Positions 16,139-26,851 of a DNA stretch of 64,000 nucleotides are shown here, one piece after another; the first letter of the stretch is position 1; each line of letters opens with the position of its first letter. The translations under genes were made by a program, and so were the position numbers. The stretch lies in NCBI GenBank assembly GCA_030697175.1, contig JAUYQR010000015.1, positions 1 through 64,000 on the forward strand. The letters are read 5' to 3'. The notes under the pieces were generated by a model, which ran no database searches, was not told the origin of the DNA, and saw only the letters and a program-made list of their open reading frames with translations. This DNA comes from Paracoccaceae bacterium (lineage in GTDB: Bacteria > Pseudomonadota > Alphaproteobacteria > Rhodobacterales > Rhodobacteraceae).

Positions 16139-17387
16139 TTGTTCCGTTTCCAGTGACAATGTATTTGAAGCTGGTCAATTGCTCGGCGCCCACTGGGCCG
16201 CGCGCATGCATCTTGCCGGTGGCGATGCCGATTTCGGCGCCCATGCCGAATTCGCCGCCATCCGCAAACTGGGTGGAGGCGTTGCGCATCAGGATGGCCG
16301 AATCCAGACGTTCGAAGAAACGGTCAGCGGTGGCGTCGTTTTCGGTCAGGATACTTTCGGTGTGACTGCTGCCATAGCGGCGAATGTGGGCAATTGCCTC
16401 GTCGACGCCATCGACCAGCTTGGCCGCTATGATCATGTCCAGAAACTCACGACCAAAGTCGTCGGGCGCGGCCTTGACGGTGCCCGGTATTTTCAGAAGC
16501 TCCCCCTCGGCGCGAACCTCGACCCCGGCCTTCATCAGGTCATCAATCAAGACCGAGCCGTGCTTGGTATAGAACTGCCAGTCGATCAGCAGGCATTCGG
16601 CCGATCCGCACACCCCGGTGCGCCGGGTCTTGGCGTTCAGGACAACGCGGCGCGCCTTTTCCAGATCGGCATCACGGTCGGCGTAAACGTGGCAGATGCC
16701 TTCCAGATGCGCAAAGACCGGAACGCGCGCCTCGCGCTGGACAAGCCCCACCAGTCCCTTGCCGCCACGCGGCACGATGACATCAAGATACTCCGTCGCC
16801 TGCAGCATCGCTGTGACCATCTCGCGGTCGCGGGTCGGAATCAGCTGGATCGCATCCTCTGGCAGGCCGGCTTGCCGCAAACCTTCCACCATGCAGGCAT
16901 GGATGGCGGTGGAGGAATGAAAGCTCTCCGATCCGCCCCGAAGAATGACGGCGTTGCCGGCCTTCAGACACAGCGCGCCCGCGTCCGCGGTCACGTTTGG
17001 GCGGCTTTCGTAGATCACGCCGATCACGCCAAGCGGGGTCGATATCCGCTTGATGTGAAGGCCCGATGGGCGGTCCCATTCGGCCAGCACGCGGCCCACG
17101 GGATCGGGCTGTTCGGCAATGGTGCGCAGGCTGTCGACGATGCCGCGCAGCCGGTGACCGTCAAGCCGCAAGCGATCAATCATCGCCGGCGTCAGTCCTT
17201 TTTCCTCGCCGTAGGCAATGTCTTCGCAATTGGCATCAAGGATTGCGTCACGCTGCGCCCAGACGGCGTCGGCAGCGCCGATCAAGGCTGCAAACTTGCG
17301 TTCCTGCTTGGCATAGGCCAGTTCGGCCGCAGCCGCGCGGGCCTTGGCGCCGATTTCGGCCATCAGATCCGAGATTTGCCCGTCCAT
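16128..17387 (-). CDS. proA: Gamma-glutamyl phosphate reductase ProA
   Basis: A 419-residue NADPH-dependent reductase converting gamma-glutamyl phosphate to glutamate-5-semialdehyde, step two of proline synthesis. Family features are the nucleotide-binding [14 protein letters not shown], the catalytic Cys in [11 protein letters not shown] and the C-terminal [13 protein letters not shown]. Length is normal. GAGG precedes the ATG. It is the last gene of obgE-proB-proA, 14 bp after proB. Confidence 0.95.
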   Translation of the reverse strand: MDGQISDLMAEIGAKARAAAAELAYAKQERKFAALIGAADAVWAQRDAILDANCEDIAYGEEKGLTPAMIDRLRLDGHRLRGIVDSLRTIAEQPDPVGRVLAEWDRPSGLHIKRISTPLGVIGVIYESRPNVTADAGALCLKAGNAVILRGGSESFHSSTAIHACMVEGLRQAGLPEDAIQLIPTRDREMVTAMLQATEYLDVIVPRGGKGLVGLVQREARVPVFAHLEGICHVYADRDADLEKARRVVLNAKTRRTGVCGSAECLLIDWQFYTKHGSVLIDDLMKAGVEVRAEGELLKIPGTVKAAPDDFGREFLDMIIAAKLVDGVDEAIAHIRRYGSSHTESILTENDATADRFFERLDSAILMRNASTQFADGGEFGMGAEIGIATGKMHARGPVGAEQLTSFKYIVTGNGTIRS

Positions 17388-17401
17388 TCCAGCATCCTCG
17401 C

Positions 17402-19671
<2,270 letters not shown>

Positions 19672-19729
19672 TCACATTAGGAAGTTGGCAATACTTTTGA
19701 AGCGTGGCGGGCTGGTGGTCCGTGTCGCT

Positions 19730-19750
19730 GCGGGGGTGTGACACCCCCGC
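19730..19750. repeat. Perfect 10-bp inverted repeat after the GNAT gene
   Basis: GCGGGGGTGT, a central G and ACACCCCCGC, about 42 nt past the stop of the acetyltransferase gene. A strong hairpin but without a T tract on the minus strand, so it may terminate poorly or protect the mRNA end. Confidence 0.6.
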
Positions 19751-19792
19751 TTCCGACGGTTGGTGCATGCCGGCGGGCGATGCCGCCCGGCC

Positions 19793-20380
19793 CTACCCCA
19801 GCCGCTTTACATAGGTCCAGGTTGGCACGCGGGCGTTGCGGGCGACGGAAAAGCTTTCGGCGTCGCCGAGATACTGGAAACCGGCGTTGGTCAGGACGCG
19901 CGCCGATTGCGGGTTGTCCTGGAACGCTTCGGCAAACATCGTCTTGTCGCCTTGCGGGTTGGCGGCAACCAGCGCCTGCACCGCTTCGGATGCGATGCCG
20001 AGGTTCCAGAACGCAGGGGCCACCCAGAACGCGACCTCGGATTGCGCGCGGTCCATCTTTTTCAGCGAGATGACGCCCAACACCTCGGCCAGACCGGAGC
20101 GCGTGCCGTCCATCACCCAGATATCCTCGTCGGTGCCGGTCAGCATTGCGCGGGTCACGAAGGCCTCGGCAGCACCGGGCGGCAGGGGATGAGGGATGCC
20201 TTGCGTCGCCTCGGCCACGCGTTTGTCGCCGGCATAAAGCGCGAAGAGGCCCGCGTCGGACCGGCGCACAGGGCGCAGGACAAAGCGGTCCGTGGCGATT
20301 TCGCCCATCGTGGATGGCATCGTGGGTTGCGTGGTGCCGGCGATGGCCCCGTCTGGTGCGGCGACTTTTTCGAGCATCAT
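19793..20380 (-). CDS. GNAT family N-acetyltransferase (RimJ/RimL type)
   Basis: A 195-residue acetyltransferase of the RimJ/RimL-like class; the acceptor is unknown. Visible features are IATDRFVLRPVRRSDAG at the domain start, the strand SEVAFWVAPAFWNLGIASEA with the acetyl-CoA loop, and the C-terminal VLTNAGFQYLG. I place the start at the ATG with AGAGGAGGG 6-14 nt upstream; it gives a short N-terminal leader before the domain. It lies between the rpmA terminator and obgE on the same strand and probably has its own promoter. Confidence 0.82.
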   Translation of the reverse strand: MMLEKVAAPDGAIAGTTQPTMPSTMGEIATDRFVLRPVRRSDAGLFALYAGDKRVAEATQGIPHPLPPGAAEAFVTRAMLTGTDEDIWVMDGTRSGLAEVLGVISLKKMDRAQSEVAFWVAPAFWNLGIASEAVQALVAANPQGDKTMFAEAFQDNPQSARVLTNAGFQYLGDAESFSVARNARVPTWTYVKRLG

Positions 20381-20526
20381 GGCTTCCCTCCTCTGAAAGC
20401 GCATGTGGTGGCGTGCAGTGACGTGCCAACCGTTCATTTTCAAGGCCGTTCCGCGGTACGATCAAGGCAACGCGGAACACAGGTTCAGAACTTTGAAACG
20501 GCCCCCTCAAGCCGCCAAAACGGAAA

Positions 20527-20552
20527 GGGGACCGGCCTTCCGGCCGATCCCC
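20527..20552 (-). terminator. Terminator of the rplU-rpmA operon
   Basis: Minus strand: GGGGAT.CGGCC, loop GGAA, GGCCG.TCCCC, then TTTCCGTTTT. A long GC hairpin with one internal mismatch followed by a T-rich tail, about 30 nt beyond the rpmA stop. Confidence 0.75.
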
Positions 20553-20581
20553 CATCTACAACTGAATTGTAAAGGTTCGGC

Positions 20582-20851
20582 TTACTCGGCTGCCTCCTGG
20601 ACAGGGAGCACGGAAATGAAAGTGCGACCCTTCATCCCCTTCTTGAACGTCACGCGGCCTTCGACGGTTGCGAAGATCGTGTGGTCGACGCCCATGCCGA
20701 CGCCATTGCCGGGGAACCAGGTGGTGCCGCGCTGGCGCACGATGATGTTGCCCGGAATGGCAGCCTGGCCGCCGAACAGTTTCACGCCGAGACGGCGACC
20801 GGCGCTGTCACGACCGTTGCGGGACGAACCGCCTGCTTTCTTGTGTGCCAT
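20582..20851 (-). CDS. rpmA: 50S ribosomal protein L27
   Basis: An 89-residue L27. The N-terminus [15 protein letters not shown], which reaches the peptidyl-transferase centre, and the core [18 protein letters not shown] and [10 protein letters not shown] are all present. There is no N-terminal cleavage extension of the Firmicutes type. It lies 6 bp downstream of rplU in the usual operon. Confidence 0.98.
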   Translation of the reverse strand: MAHKKAGGSSRNGRDSAGRRLGVKLFGGQAAIPGNIIVRQRGTTWFPGNGVGMGVDHTIFATVEGRVTFKKGMKGRTFISVLPVQEAAE

Positions 20852-20857
20852 GGATCG

Positions 20858-21316
20858 TTACTCCTTCGCTGCCGCGGCCTTGGCGGCGCGCTTCGGTTTT
20901 TCTGCTGCAACCGGGGCTGCAGCCTTGGTGCCCGGGGCCTCATGCGCGGCGACGCGTGCATCGGCGGTGCCGGTGGCGGCCTTGACGCCCGACTTGTCGG
21001 CGCCGGTTGCCAGCACGTCGGTCACGCGGACCAGCGTCAGATGCTGGCGGTGGCCCTTGGTGCGCTGGCTGGAGTGTTTCCGGCGGCGCTTGACATAGTG
21101 GATGACCTTTTCGCCCTTGATCTGGTCGATCACTTCGGCCTGCACGGCGGCACCCTTCACGAAGGGCACGCCCACGGTGACGGTCTCACCGCCAACCATC
21201 AGCACGTCGTTGAACTGGATCTTTTCACCAGCAATGGCTGCAAGCTTTTCCACGCGCAGAACGTCACCCGCCTGCACCTTGTACTGCTTGCCACCGGTCT
21301 TGAGGACCGCAAACAT
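20858..21316 (-). CDS. rplU: 50S ribosomal protein L21
   Basis: A 152-residue L21. The conserved core is residues 1-103 (MFAVLKTGGKQYKV, KRRRKHSSQRTKGHRQ). A C-terminal Ala/Lys/Pro-rich tail of about 50 residues is the extension common in Rhodobacteraceae and has no known role. It is the first gene of the L21-L27 operon. A hairpin in the 5' region (21437-21460) could be a leader or the upstream gene's terminator. Confidence 0.97.
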   Translation of the reverse strand: MFAVLKTGGKQYKVQAGDVLRVEKLAAIAGEKIQFNDVLMVGGETVTVGVPFVKGAAVQAEVIDQIKGEKVIHYVKRRRKHSSQRTKGHRQHLTLVRVTDVLATGADKSGVKAATGTADARVAAHEAPGTKAAAPVAAEKPKRAAKAAAAKE

Positions 21317-21436
21317 GGGCCTTATCCTTCTTTTGCTCCGCGTCCTGCGGCCCCCTTACGGGTGTTTCGGACCGCCTCTCGAAAGATTTGGCCCGCCTCG
21401 GACAGCGCGCCCTTCCGGGCGTCATGAAATAATGGC

Positions 21437-21460
21437 CCGGCGAGATTCGCACCTCGCCGG
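21437..21460 (-). promoter_or_regulatory. Hairpin between the DUF2059 gene and rplU
   Basis: CCGGCGAG, 8-nt loop, CTCGCCGG: a perfect 8-bp stem, followed on the minus strand by GCCATTATTTC. It lies 72 nt after the DUF2059 stop and about 120 nt before rplU. It could terminate the former or act as an L21 leader structure; sequence alone does not decide. Confidence 0.4.
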
Positions 21461-21531
21461 GATGCGCGCTTATGATGTGGGACGGCGGTCGTGTCAAGCC
21501 GCGGAACACGCCGCCGGGGACCGCTTCTTCA

Positions 21532-22428
21532 TCAGATGTCGGAACCCTGCATCGCACGGATGGCGGCGCGCCCGAGATCGTAGGAAACCTGGGTAAAGAC
21601 CACCTCGAAGGCGGAAAACAGGGCTGTGTTCAGCTTTTGCCCCGCCGGCGTTTCAGAAAAGGCGATGTAGGCTTCAAGGTCGGCATCAGAGAGCGGCTGG
21701 TAGGCCAGCGCGAGGTAGGAATAGAGCCAGGTCGTGGTATCCGTGCGGACCTGGTCTTCCTGGCTCCAGACATCGGACATCATCTGGTTTTCGTCGGCGT
21801 CAGAGCCTTGCAGACCTTCGCGGGTCATGCCCTGCAGGAAGGCAAGGCTGCCGGTGAGCGAGCCTGCCACATTCATCTCGATCAGGTCGTTGGCATCGGC
21901 GAGGCGGGTGATGAGGTCGATGCGGGGGTTGCCTTCGGCGCGCATGGTATCGGCGGTGACCTGGGCGGCCTCTTCGACCCCGTCGTCCAGAAAGGCGCGG
22001 CGGGCGTCAATTTCCAGCGACAGGATGCGCTGCCCGAGGTCGGAGCCGAAGAAGGCGATCATCTCGGCAATGGCGGCGGGGTCAGCGGCGAGTTGGTCGC
22101 CGAGAGCCGCGTCGAAGCGCTGACGCAGGGCCGGGACATCGTAGATCGCCGCTACGGCTGCATCCCAGCGCGCGCCGCCCGAGCCGGGAAACATGTCTGC
22201 TTCCAGCGATTTGCCGTAGGCGATGCCCTCCTCGCCCAGAACGACGAAAAGGGGGCCGATCTTCATGGTTTCGGTCAATTCGGTGATCTTGGCGGCTACC
22301 GGACCGCCTGCAATGTCGGAGCCTTGCGTCTGGGCTTGGGTCTGGGCTTGCGTCTGGGCCAGAACCGGGATGCCTGCGACCGGGCCAAGGGCGATGACGA
22401 CGGTGAGGAGAAGCGAGGTCGGGCGCAT
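21532..22428 (-). CDS. DUF2059 domain exported protein
   Basis: A 298-residue exported protein. A signal peptide (about 1-24, ending PVLAQ) is followed by a low-complexity QTQAQTQAQTQ stretch coded by a short tandem repeat, then a helical region. The C-terminal DUF2059 pattern LAYQPLSDADLEAYIAFSET (about 252-271) is clear. Family function is unknown. AAGGA lies 8 nt before the chosen ATG; an in-frame start 25 codons earlier would put charged residues before the signal. It precedes rplU on the same strand but is separated by a hairpin. Confidence 0.8.
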   Translation of the reverse strand: MRPTSLLLTVVIALGPVAGIPVLAQTQAQTQAQTQGSDIAGGPVAAKITELTETMKIGPLFVVLGEEGIAYGKSLEADMFPGSGGARWDAAVAAIYDVPALRQRFDAALGDQLAADPAAIAEMIAFFGSDLGQRILSLEIDARRAFLDDGVEEAAQVTADTMRAEGNPRIDLITRLADANDLIEMNVAGSLTGSLAFLQGMTREGLQGSDADENQMMSDVWSQEDQVRTDTTTWLYSYLALAYQPLSDADLEAYIAFSETPAGQKLNTALFSAFEVVFTQVSYDLGRAAIRAMQGSDI

Positions 22429-22607
22429 GCGGTGATCCTTGGCGAAGTTGCTGGTAAAGAGGTAGTATCTCTGCCGCGCTTTGCCAAGCGCGCGGCTTGG
22501 CACCGGCCCGAGACGGCGTGCGAAATGGCGGGCAAGGCGTGGAATTCAGGGTTGCACATCGCGCCGCGCCCCGCTAAACCCCGGCCTCATAGACGACCCC
22601 CAAGCGC

Positions 22608-22697
<90 letters not shown>

Positions 22698-22787
22698 ACA
22701 CGACCGCGATCCAACTTTCGCTGAACACTGACAGGTTGCGTTCGGAGCGTTAAGGGTTTCCTTTTGATCGGCAATGTTTGCGGCTGA

Positions 22788-23274
22788 GCCAAGAATGAGG
22801 CTGACAAGTTGTTCGCGGCGGGTGGCGAGTTCGCGCAAGAGGTGACCACCCTGCAGACCAACGGCATGGGCTTCTTCGGTCTTTTCGGCTCCACCACCGC
22901 GCTGGCAACCACGCTGACGCTGGCCACCGTGCTGAACTGCATCGGCATCGGTTTCCAGCGCGGCACCCACGCCCGGTGGCAACTGGTGGCAAACGACGGC
23001 GCCGGCTCGCCCACGCTGACGGATATGGGGGCGAGTTTCGGCATCGCCACCGGCGGCGTGCTGACCTTGTTCATCGCGGCCCCACCGAACGGCAGTTCCG
23101 TCTGGGTGCGGGGGGTCGACGAGGCTTCCGGCGCAGTCTTCGAGCAGGAGATCACAGTGGACCTGCCTGCCAATACGCAGTTTCTCTCGCCGAGGCTGTT
23201 CATGAACAATGGGGCAACCGCTGCGGCGGTCGCTTACGACTGCTCGGGGGTCTAGGTGGAGACGGACTTCTGAG
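22788..23274 (+). pseudogene. Remnant of a phage-type structural gene, 5'-truncated with a nonsense codon
   Basis: After a TGA at 22785 the frame is open from ADKLFAAGG to a TAG at 23253-23255, encoding Gly/Ala/Val-rich beta sequence such as LNCIGIGFQRGTHARWQL, MGASFGIATGG and LSPRLFMNNGATAAAVAYD. From memory this resembles the C-terminal domain of phage tail or head-fibre proteins that end in GVYVETDF. Here GV is followed by TAG and then VETDF and TGA, so one base change (TAC to TAG) has probably cut the last six residues. No start codon with a ribosome site or 5' portion exists; the fragment begins 90 bp from the tRNA. Confidence in decay is fair, in the family moderate. Confidence 0.6.
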
Positions 23275-23325
23275 CCAACCCCCATCCGCAATCCTCCGGT
23301 CCGATTATGCGCAAGGCATTGGGCT

Positions 23326-23400
23326 ATGCCCATGAACAAGGAAGCCGAAAAGCGCATCGCGGCCAAGCTCGCCAAGACCATGGCGATGCTCTGCGTGCGC
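23326..23400 (+). pseudogene. Short fragment of a small conserved protein
   Basis: Reads MPMNKEAEKRIAAKLAKTM then AMLCVR, an amphipathic helix I recall as the N-terminus of a small conserved Rhodobacteraceae protein. After CVR the frame turns into low-quality sequence up to a stop at 23568, suggesting a junction near 23400. It may instead be a short real peptide of unknown role. Confidence 0.3.
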
Positions 23401-23780
23401 GGTACCTTTGATTGTCATACGGGCCCGAAGCCCAGGTATCCGTTCAGGTCAAAAGGAGAGACAGGGGCGATCACACTACCGCGTGGCCCGTCATGGCCAA
23501 CCCGTTCCCGATCCGTCCCCCGCCGCAGCCCGGCATATCTGGGGTGCCGGGCTGCGGCCTGCCTATAGCAAAGGAGCCGACGAAAGTCATGCGACAAGCA
23601 TCCGTCAGCTGCCCGACAATCCGGAAATTTGCGAGCAGATGCACAAGATCGCCGACAAGCAGCGCCGTCAGCCGGGGGCCCCTTCCGGATAGGCGCAGGG
23701 ACAGGCGGCGCGCTTGCGGCCGCAAAAGGGGGCCACCGGCTGCGATCTCGGCCGCCTCTGGCGCCCGGGCCGCGCCGCTC
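23401..23780. other. Mosaic debris without an intact gene
   Basis: About 380 bp between two gene fragments. No frame on either strand has a ribosome site, a recognisable domain and a sensible length together. One short plus-strand stretch, RQLPDNPEICEQMHKIADKQ (about 23600-23663), looks like real helical protein but has no start or context. I read the region as recombination scar. Confidence 0.4.
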
Positions 23781-23880
23781 ACCCAGATTGCCAATGTGCG
23801 CTCCGGCATCACGGTCAGCGTCCGCGGCGTTGTCGAATGCGTCACGGACGACGACGAATTCAACCTGCGCGATCAGAGCG
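23781..23880 (+). pseudogene. Truncated OB-fold protein (YgiW/DUF-type) at the island's left edge
   Basis: TQIANVRSGITVSVRGVV followed by ECVTDDDEFNLRDQS matches the first half of a small OB-fold domain of the kind with the pattern V-x-G-x-V-x-x-x-x-D-x-D-x-F-x-L-x-D. The rest of the domain is missing, because the frame passes into the 3' end of copD (stop 23887). No start or signal peptide is recognisable upstream. It marks the left breakpoint of the copper island. Confidence 0.45.
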
Positions 23881-23886
23881 TTGGCC

Positions 23887-24795
23887 TCAGTTCTGCACCC
23901 GGTGGCCGTAGTCGATCGGATGGACCGAGACCATCTCGGCGGCGATGTAGAAGGCCAGGAGCACGACGACAATCTCCAGCCGGATCGAGCTGGCCAGCCG
24001 CGCCCCGGCCCCCGGCTCGCCCCGCGCCAGCGCGGGCGTGTTGCGCTGCCGGTTGCCCAGCGCGAGCGCCAGCGCCGCCAGCACCGCCGCCACCTTGGCG
24101 GCCAGGGCCCAGCCATGCCAGGCGTCGAAGATCAGATCGAGCCGGAGGGTGAGATACCAGCTTAGCAGCAGGCCGCTGACCAGCATCACCGCCACCGCGA
24201 CCGTTGCCGCGCGGCTCCAGTCGCGCACCAGCGCCGCCGCCTCGCCGCCCTCGGGCCAGCGCGCCACCCAGAGCAGCGGCAGCAGCGATCCGACCCAGAA
24301 GGCCACGACCGCAAGGTGCAGCACCACCAGCGCCGCGATTTCCTGCCGCGGCAGAAACAGCATCGAATGGCCCATCGCCGCATAGGAGCCGAGCACCAGC
24401 ACCGCGCCGACCGCCGCGATGGCCGGGCCGGAACGCCACTGCGTCGCCGCGGCGGCCATCAGGACCAGACCGGAGGCGCGCAGCCAGAAGGCATCGCCGA
24501 TGCGCGACCGCAGCACCGCCGCCCAGACATCGGGATCGGTCACGCTGGCCCCGGCCGTCAGCACCAGCACCCGCAGCACCAGCCCGCCGACCGACAGCAG
24601 CAGACCGGCCGCGATGGCGCCCAGCAGGACGTTGCGCAGCCGCGCCGCCTCGGCCGGGCGCAGCCGGTGGGCAAAGCCGATCGCGAAGAACACCAGACCC
24701 GCCGCGCCGATGGTCGCGACATAGTAAAGCGCACGCACCACCACGACGACGCCCTCGGCCAGCGCGGGGTCGGGCTGAAGGTATTCGAGGATCAT
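23887..24795 (-). CDS. copD: Copper resistance D-type membrane protein
   Basis: A 302-residue polytopic inner-membrane protein with about eight hydrophobic helices (e.g. ALYYVATIGAAGLVFFAI, IAALVVLHLAVVAFWVG, VAVMLVSGLLLSWYL) and the CopD-domain conserved His/Met/Trp positions MGHSMLFLP and HLAVVAFWVGSLLPLLW. It is thought to move copper across the inner membrane with the periplasmic CopC. The ATG overlaps the copC stop as ATGA. It ends at the island's left breakpoint. Confidence 0.88.
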   Translation of the reverse strand: MILEYLQPDPALAEGVVVVVRALYYVATIGAAGLVFFAIGFAHRLRPAEAARLRNVLLGAIAAGLLLSVGGLVLRVLVLTAGASVTDPDVWAAVLRSRIGDAFWLRASGLVLMAAAATQWRSGPAIAAVGAVLVLGSYAAMGHSMLFLPRQEIAALVVLHLAVVAFWVGSLLPLLWVARWPEGGEAAALVRDWSRAATVAVAVMLVSGLLLSWYLTLRLDLIFDAWHGWALAAKVAAVLAALALALGNRQRNTPALARGEPGAGARLASSIRLEIVVVLLAFYIAAEMVSVHPIDYGHRVQN

Positions 24796-25166
24796 GGCTG
24801 GCAGTCTCCGAGGATGCGGAAGGGGATGACACCGCCGACGACGTGGCCGTCCGGCGAGAGGATGCGCCATTCGGCCCGGAAGTCACCGGGCGGCAGGGGC
24901 GGCAAAGCGATGGTCTCGGACGCGGCCTCGCGGATCGCGCGGCGCGGCAGTTCGATCTCGGCGCCGTCCACCTGATGCAGGCGCAGCGCGGTGAGTTGCG
25001 CCTTCTCGTTGAAGTGCAGTTCGATCTCTTCCGGGGGGCAGTCGAGCACCGCCTCGGCGGCGGGCACCGAGAGGCGCAGTTCGGAATGTGCCGCCGCTGG
25101 CGCCGCGACGGCCGCCAGGATCAGCAGCGGGAGGGCGTTCACGCAGACGGCGCGTCGAAGGGTCAT
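24792..25166 (-). CDS. copC: Periplasmic copper-binding protein CopC
   Basis: A 124-residue exported protein. The signal peptide (1-26, ending APAAA) is followed by His27, which becomes the mature N-terminus, the classic Cu(II) ligand. Downstream are VLDCPPEEIELHFNE and the C-terminal ligand motif SPDGHVVGG. The Met-rich Cu(I) loop of the founding member is absent, as in many short CopC proteins. GGAGAG lies 7 nt before the ATG. It is coupled to copD and probably transcribed from the MerR-type promoter at 25267-25288. Confidence 0.9.
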   Translation of the reverse strand: MTLRRAVCVNALPLLILAAVAAPAAAHSELRLSVPAAEAVLDCPPEEIELHFNEKAQLTALRLHQVDGAEIELPRRAIREAASETIALPPLPPGDFRAEWRILSPDGHVVGGVIPFRILGDCQP

Positions 25167-25266
25167 CGGTTGCTCTCCATTGTCGGGTTTCACCCCGACA
25201 CCTCGTTTCGCGCGGTCGTTCCTTGTCGGCCCGTTTGCAGAGCGCGATTGCATCTGTTGTTGCAGC

Positions 25267-25288
25267 TTCCAGTTGCCGGAAGGTCAAC
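25267..25288 (-). promoter_or_regulatory. CueR-type operator/-35 for copCD
   Basis: Plus-strand CTTCCAGTTGCCGGAAG (25267-25283) is a near-palindrome, and on the minus strand TTGACC (25288-25283) sits at its edge, the layout of MerR-family copper promoters with a 19-20-nt spacer. The -10 is weak (CAACAA). Confidence 0.65.
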
Positions 25289-25315
25289 CCACTATTTTGT
25301 GTTGATGCCCTCTCT

Positions 25316-25346
25316 TGACCTTCCAGTAACTGGAAGCCCCATCTTT
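25316..25346 (+). promoter_or_regulatory. CueR-type promoter for copZ-DUF305-cueR
   Basis: TTGACC (25316-25321), then CTTCCAGTAACTGGAAG (25321-25337), an exact palindrome around one base, a 19-nt spacer, and a -10-like CATCTT (25341-25346). The long spacer with a dyad between -35 and -10 is the hallmark of MerR/CueR activation. Confidence 0.75.
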
Positions 25347-25377
25347 GCGACAGACGGAAACCCACCCGGAGAGCCTC

Positions 25378-25575
25378 ATGCAATTCCAGATCGACGACAT
25401 GGCCTGCGGCGGTTGTGCGCGAAGTGTCACCCGGGCCATTCATTCGGTCGATCCGCAGGCCAGGGTCGAGGTCGATCTGCACTTGCGGCGCGTCACGGTC
25501 GAGTCGGCTGCCGATGCTGCCACGGTTGCGGCCGTGCTGGCGGATCTTGGCTTTCCGCCCCGCCGTGATGCGTGA
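25378..25575 (+). CDS. copZ: Heavy-metal-associated copper chaperone
   Basis: A 65-residue single HMA domain with the Cu(I)-binding CxxC at C10/C13 in MACGGCARSV, followed by the beta-alpha-beta pattern VEVDLHLRRVTVES and AVLADLGF. It should carry Cu(I) in the cytoplasm to the CopA ATPase. The start is the ATG with GGAGAG 5-10 nt upstream. It is the first gene after the CueR-type promoter, with DUF305 and cueR downstream. Confidence 0.9.
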   Translation: MQFQIDDMACGGCARSVTRAIHSVDPQARVEVDLHLRRVTVESAADAATVAAVLADLGFPPRRDA

Positions 25576-25666
25576 TGCGGGTCTGGTCGGCCCCGGCCCG
25601 GCCTGCGTCGCCCGGCCTGCGTCGCCTTGAACATTCCGAAACATCGTAACCTCAGGAGAACTTGAG

Positions 25667-26146
25667 ATGCCTATCGCAAAGACGACCCTCGCCGCGGCGG
25701 TCGCCCTGGCCGCACTTTCGGTGCCCGCACTGGCGCAGGAGGCGGACTTCCAGCTTCCCGCGCAATGCACGAGCGCCGCCGCGGGTGGCATGGACCATTC
25801 CGCCATGGGCCACGGGGCGATGCACGGCAATCAGGGCGGCGGCATGATGGGCATGATGGGGATGATGGGCATGGACCTTGCGACCATGCCCGAGCATGTC
25901 CAGCAGAACATGCGCAAGATGATGATCACCATGCCGGCCATGCACCAGGGCATGTTGAACGCGGATGCCGACGTGGCCTTCGCCTGCGGCATGATTGCCC
26001 ACCATCAGGGTGCCATCGACATGGCCGAGGTGCTGCTTGCGCATGGCGACGATCCGCAGATGCGGGCGCTGGCCGAGGAGATCATCGCGGCTCAGGTCGC
26101 CGAGATCGGGCAGATGACCGAATGGCTGGCCGCGAACGCGAACTGA
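25667..26146 (+). CDS. DUF305 Met/His-rich exported protein
   Basis: A 159-residue exported protein. The signal peptide (1-23, ALAQ) precedes a Met/His/Gly-rich segment (MDHSAMGHGAMHG, then repeated MMGM units) that could bind Cu(I). A DUF305 four-helix domain follows, with MHQGML and GMIAHHQGAIDMAEVLL carrying conserved Met/His. Found in copper clusters; a periplasmic copper-binding or buffering role is inferred. AGGAG precedes the ATG. Cotranscription with copZ and cueR is likely. Confidence 0.88.
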   Translation: MPIAKTTLAAAVALAALSVPALAQEADFQLPAQCTSAAAGGMDHSAMGHGAMHGNQGGGMMGMMGMMGMDLATMPEHVQQNMRKMMITMPAMHQGMLNADADVAFACGMIAHHQGAIDMAEVLLAHGDDPQMRALAEEIIAAQVAEIGQMTEWLAANAN

Positions 26147-26261
26147 GACCCGGCTGGTCGCAGGGGCCGCGCGGCGCTTGCGGCCTGTTCGCCTGGCAGC
26201 CTTTCGGGCATGCTGGCGTCGGACCCCTCATGCCGGCGCAAGCCGCTTCGGAGACACCGCC

Positions 26262-26666
26262 ATGAACATCGGCACTGCCGCCAGGCAATCGGGCCTGCCG
26301 CCCAAGACGATCCGCTATTACGAGGAGATCGGCCTGCTGGCCGCAGATCGGGCCGCCAACGGCTATCGCGACTATTCCGCCGAGGACGTGCACCGGCTGC
26401 GGTTCGTGCAGCGGTCCCGCAGTCTGGGATTTTCGGTCGAGGAATGTCGGCAGCTGCTGTCGCTTTACACCGACCGCGACCGCGCCAGCGCGGATGTCAA
26501 GGCGATCGCCACCGAGAAACTGGGCGAGATCGACCGCAAGATCGTGGAACTGACCGGGTTGCGCCAGATGCTCGGGCGTCTTGTCGAGACCTGCCACGGC
26601 GACGCCCGCCCGGACTGTCCGATCATCGACGGGCTGTCGGGAAAATCGCGTGGCCACCAGGATTGA
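26262..26666 (+). CDS. cueR: Cu(I)-responsive MerR-family regulator CueR
   Basis: A 134-residue regulator. The N-terminal winged helix (MNIGTAARQSGLPPKTIRYY) leads to a long dimer helix and the metal loop C111-HGDARPD-C119. The serine at about position 76 at the head of the dimer helix is the residue that marks sensors of monovalent ions. It should activate the three TTGACC/dyad promoters of this island. GGAG lies about 8 nt before the ATG. Last gene of the plus-strand copper operon. Confidence 0.93.
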   Translation: MNIGTAARQSGLPPKTIRYYEEIGLLAADRAANGYRDYSAEDVHRLRFVQRSRSLGFSVEECRQLLSLYTDRDRASADVKAIATEKLGEIDRKIVELTGLRQMLGRLVETCHGDARPDCPIIDGLSGKSRGHQD

Positions 26667-26851
26667 GGGGACCGGAAAGCTGATGGCCGCGTCCTGGCGC
26701 GGACCGGCGCCGACGGCCGCACTCCAGCGCCGCCGCATGACGAAACCGGCCACACTTGGCATCACGATGATGCGCCGCTGATCGACATATCACCCGAGGC
26801 GGTCAGGCCGTCCTGGACGAACGCGGCCGATTGACGCTTGCCCGACCTCTG

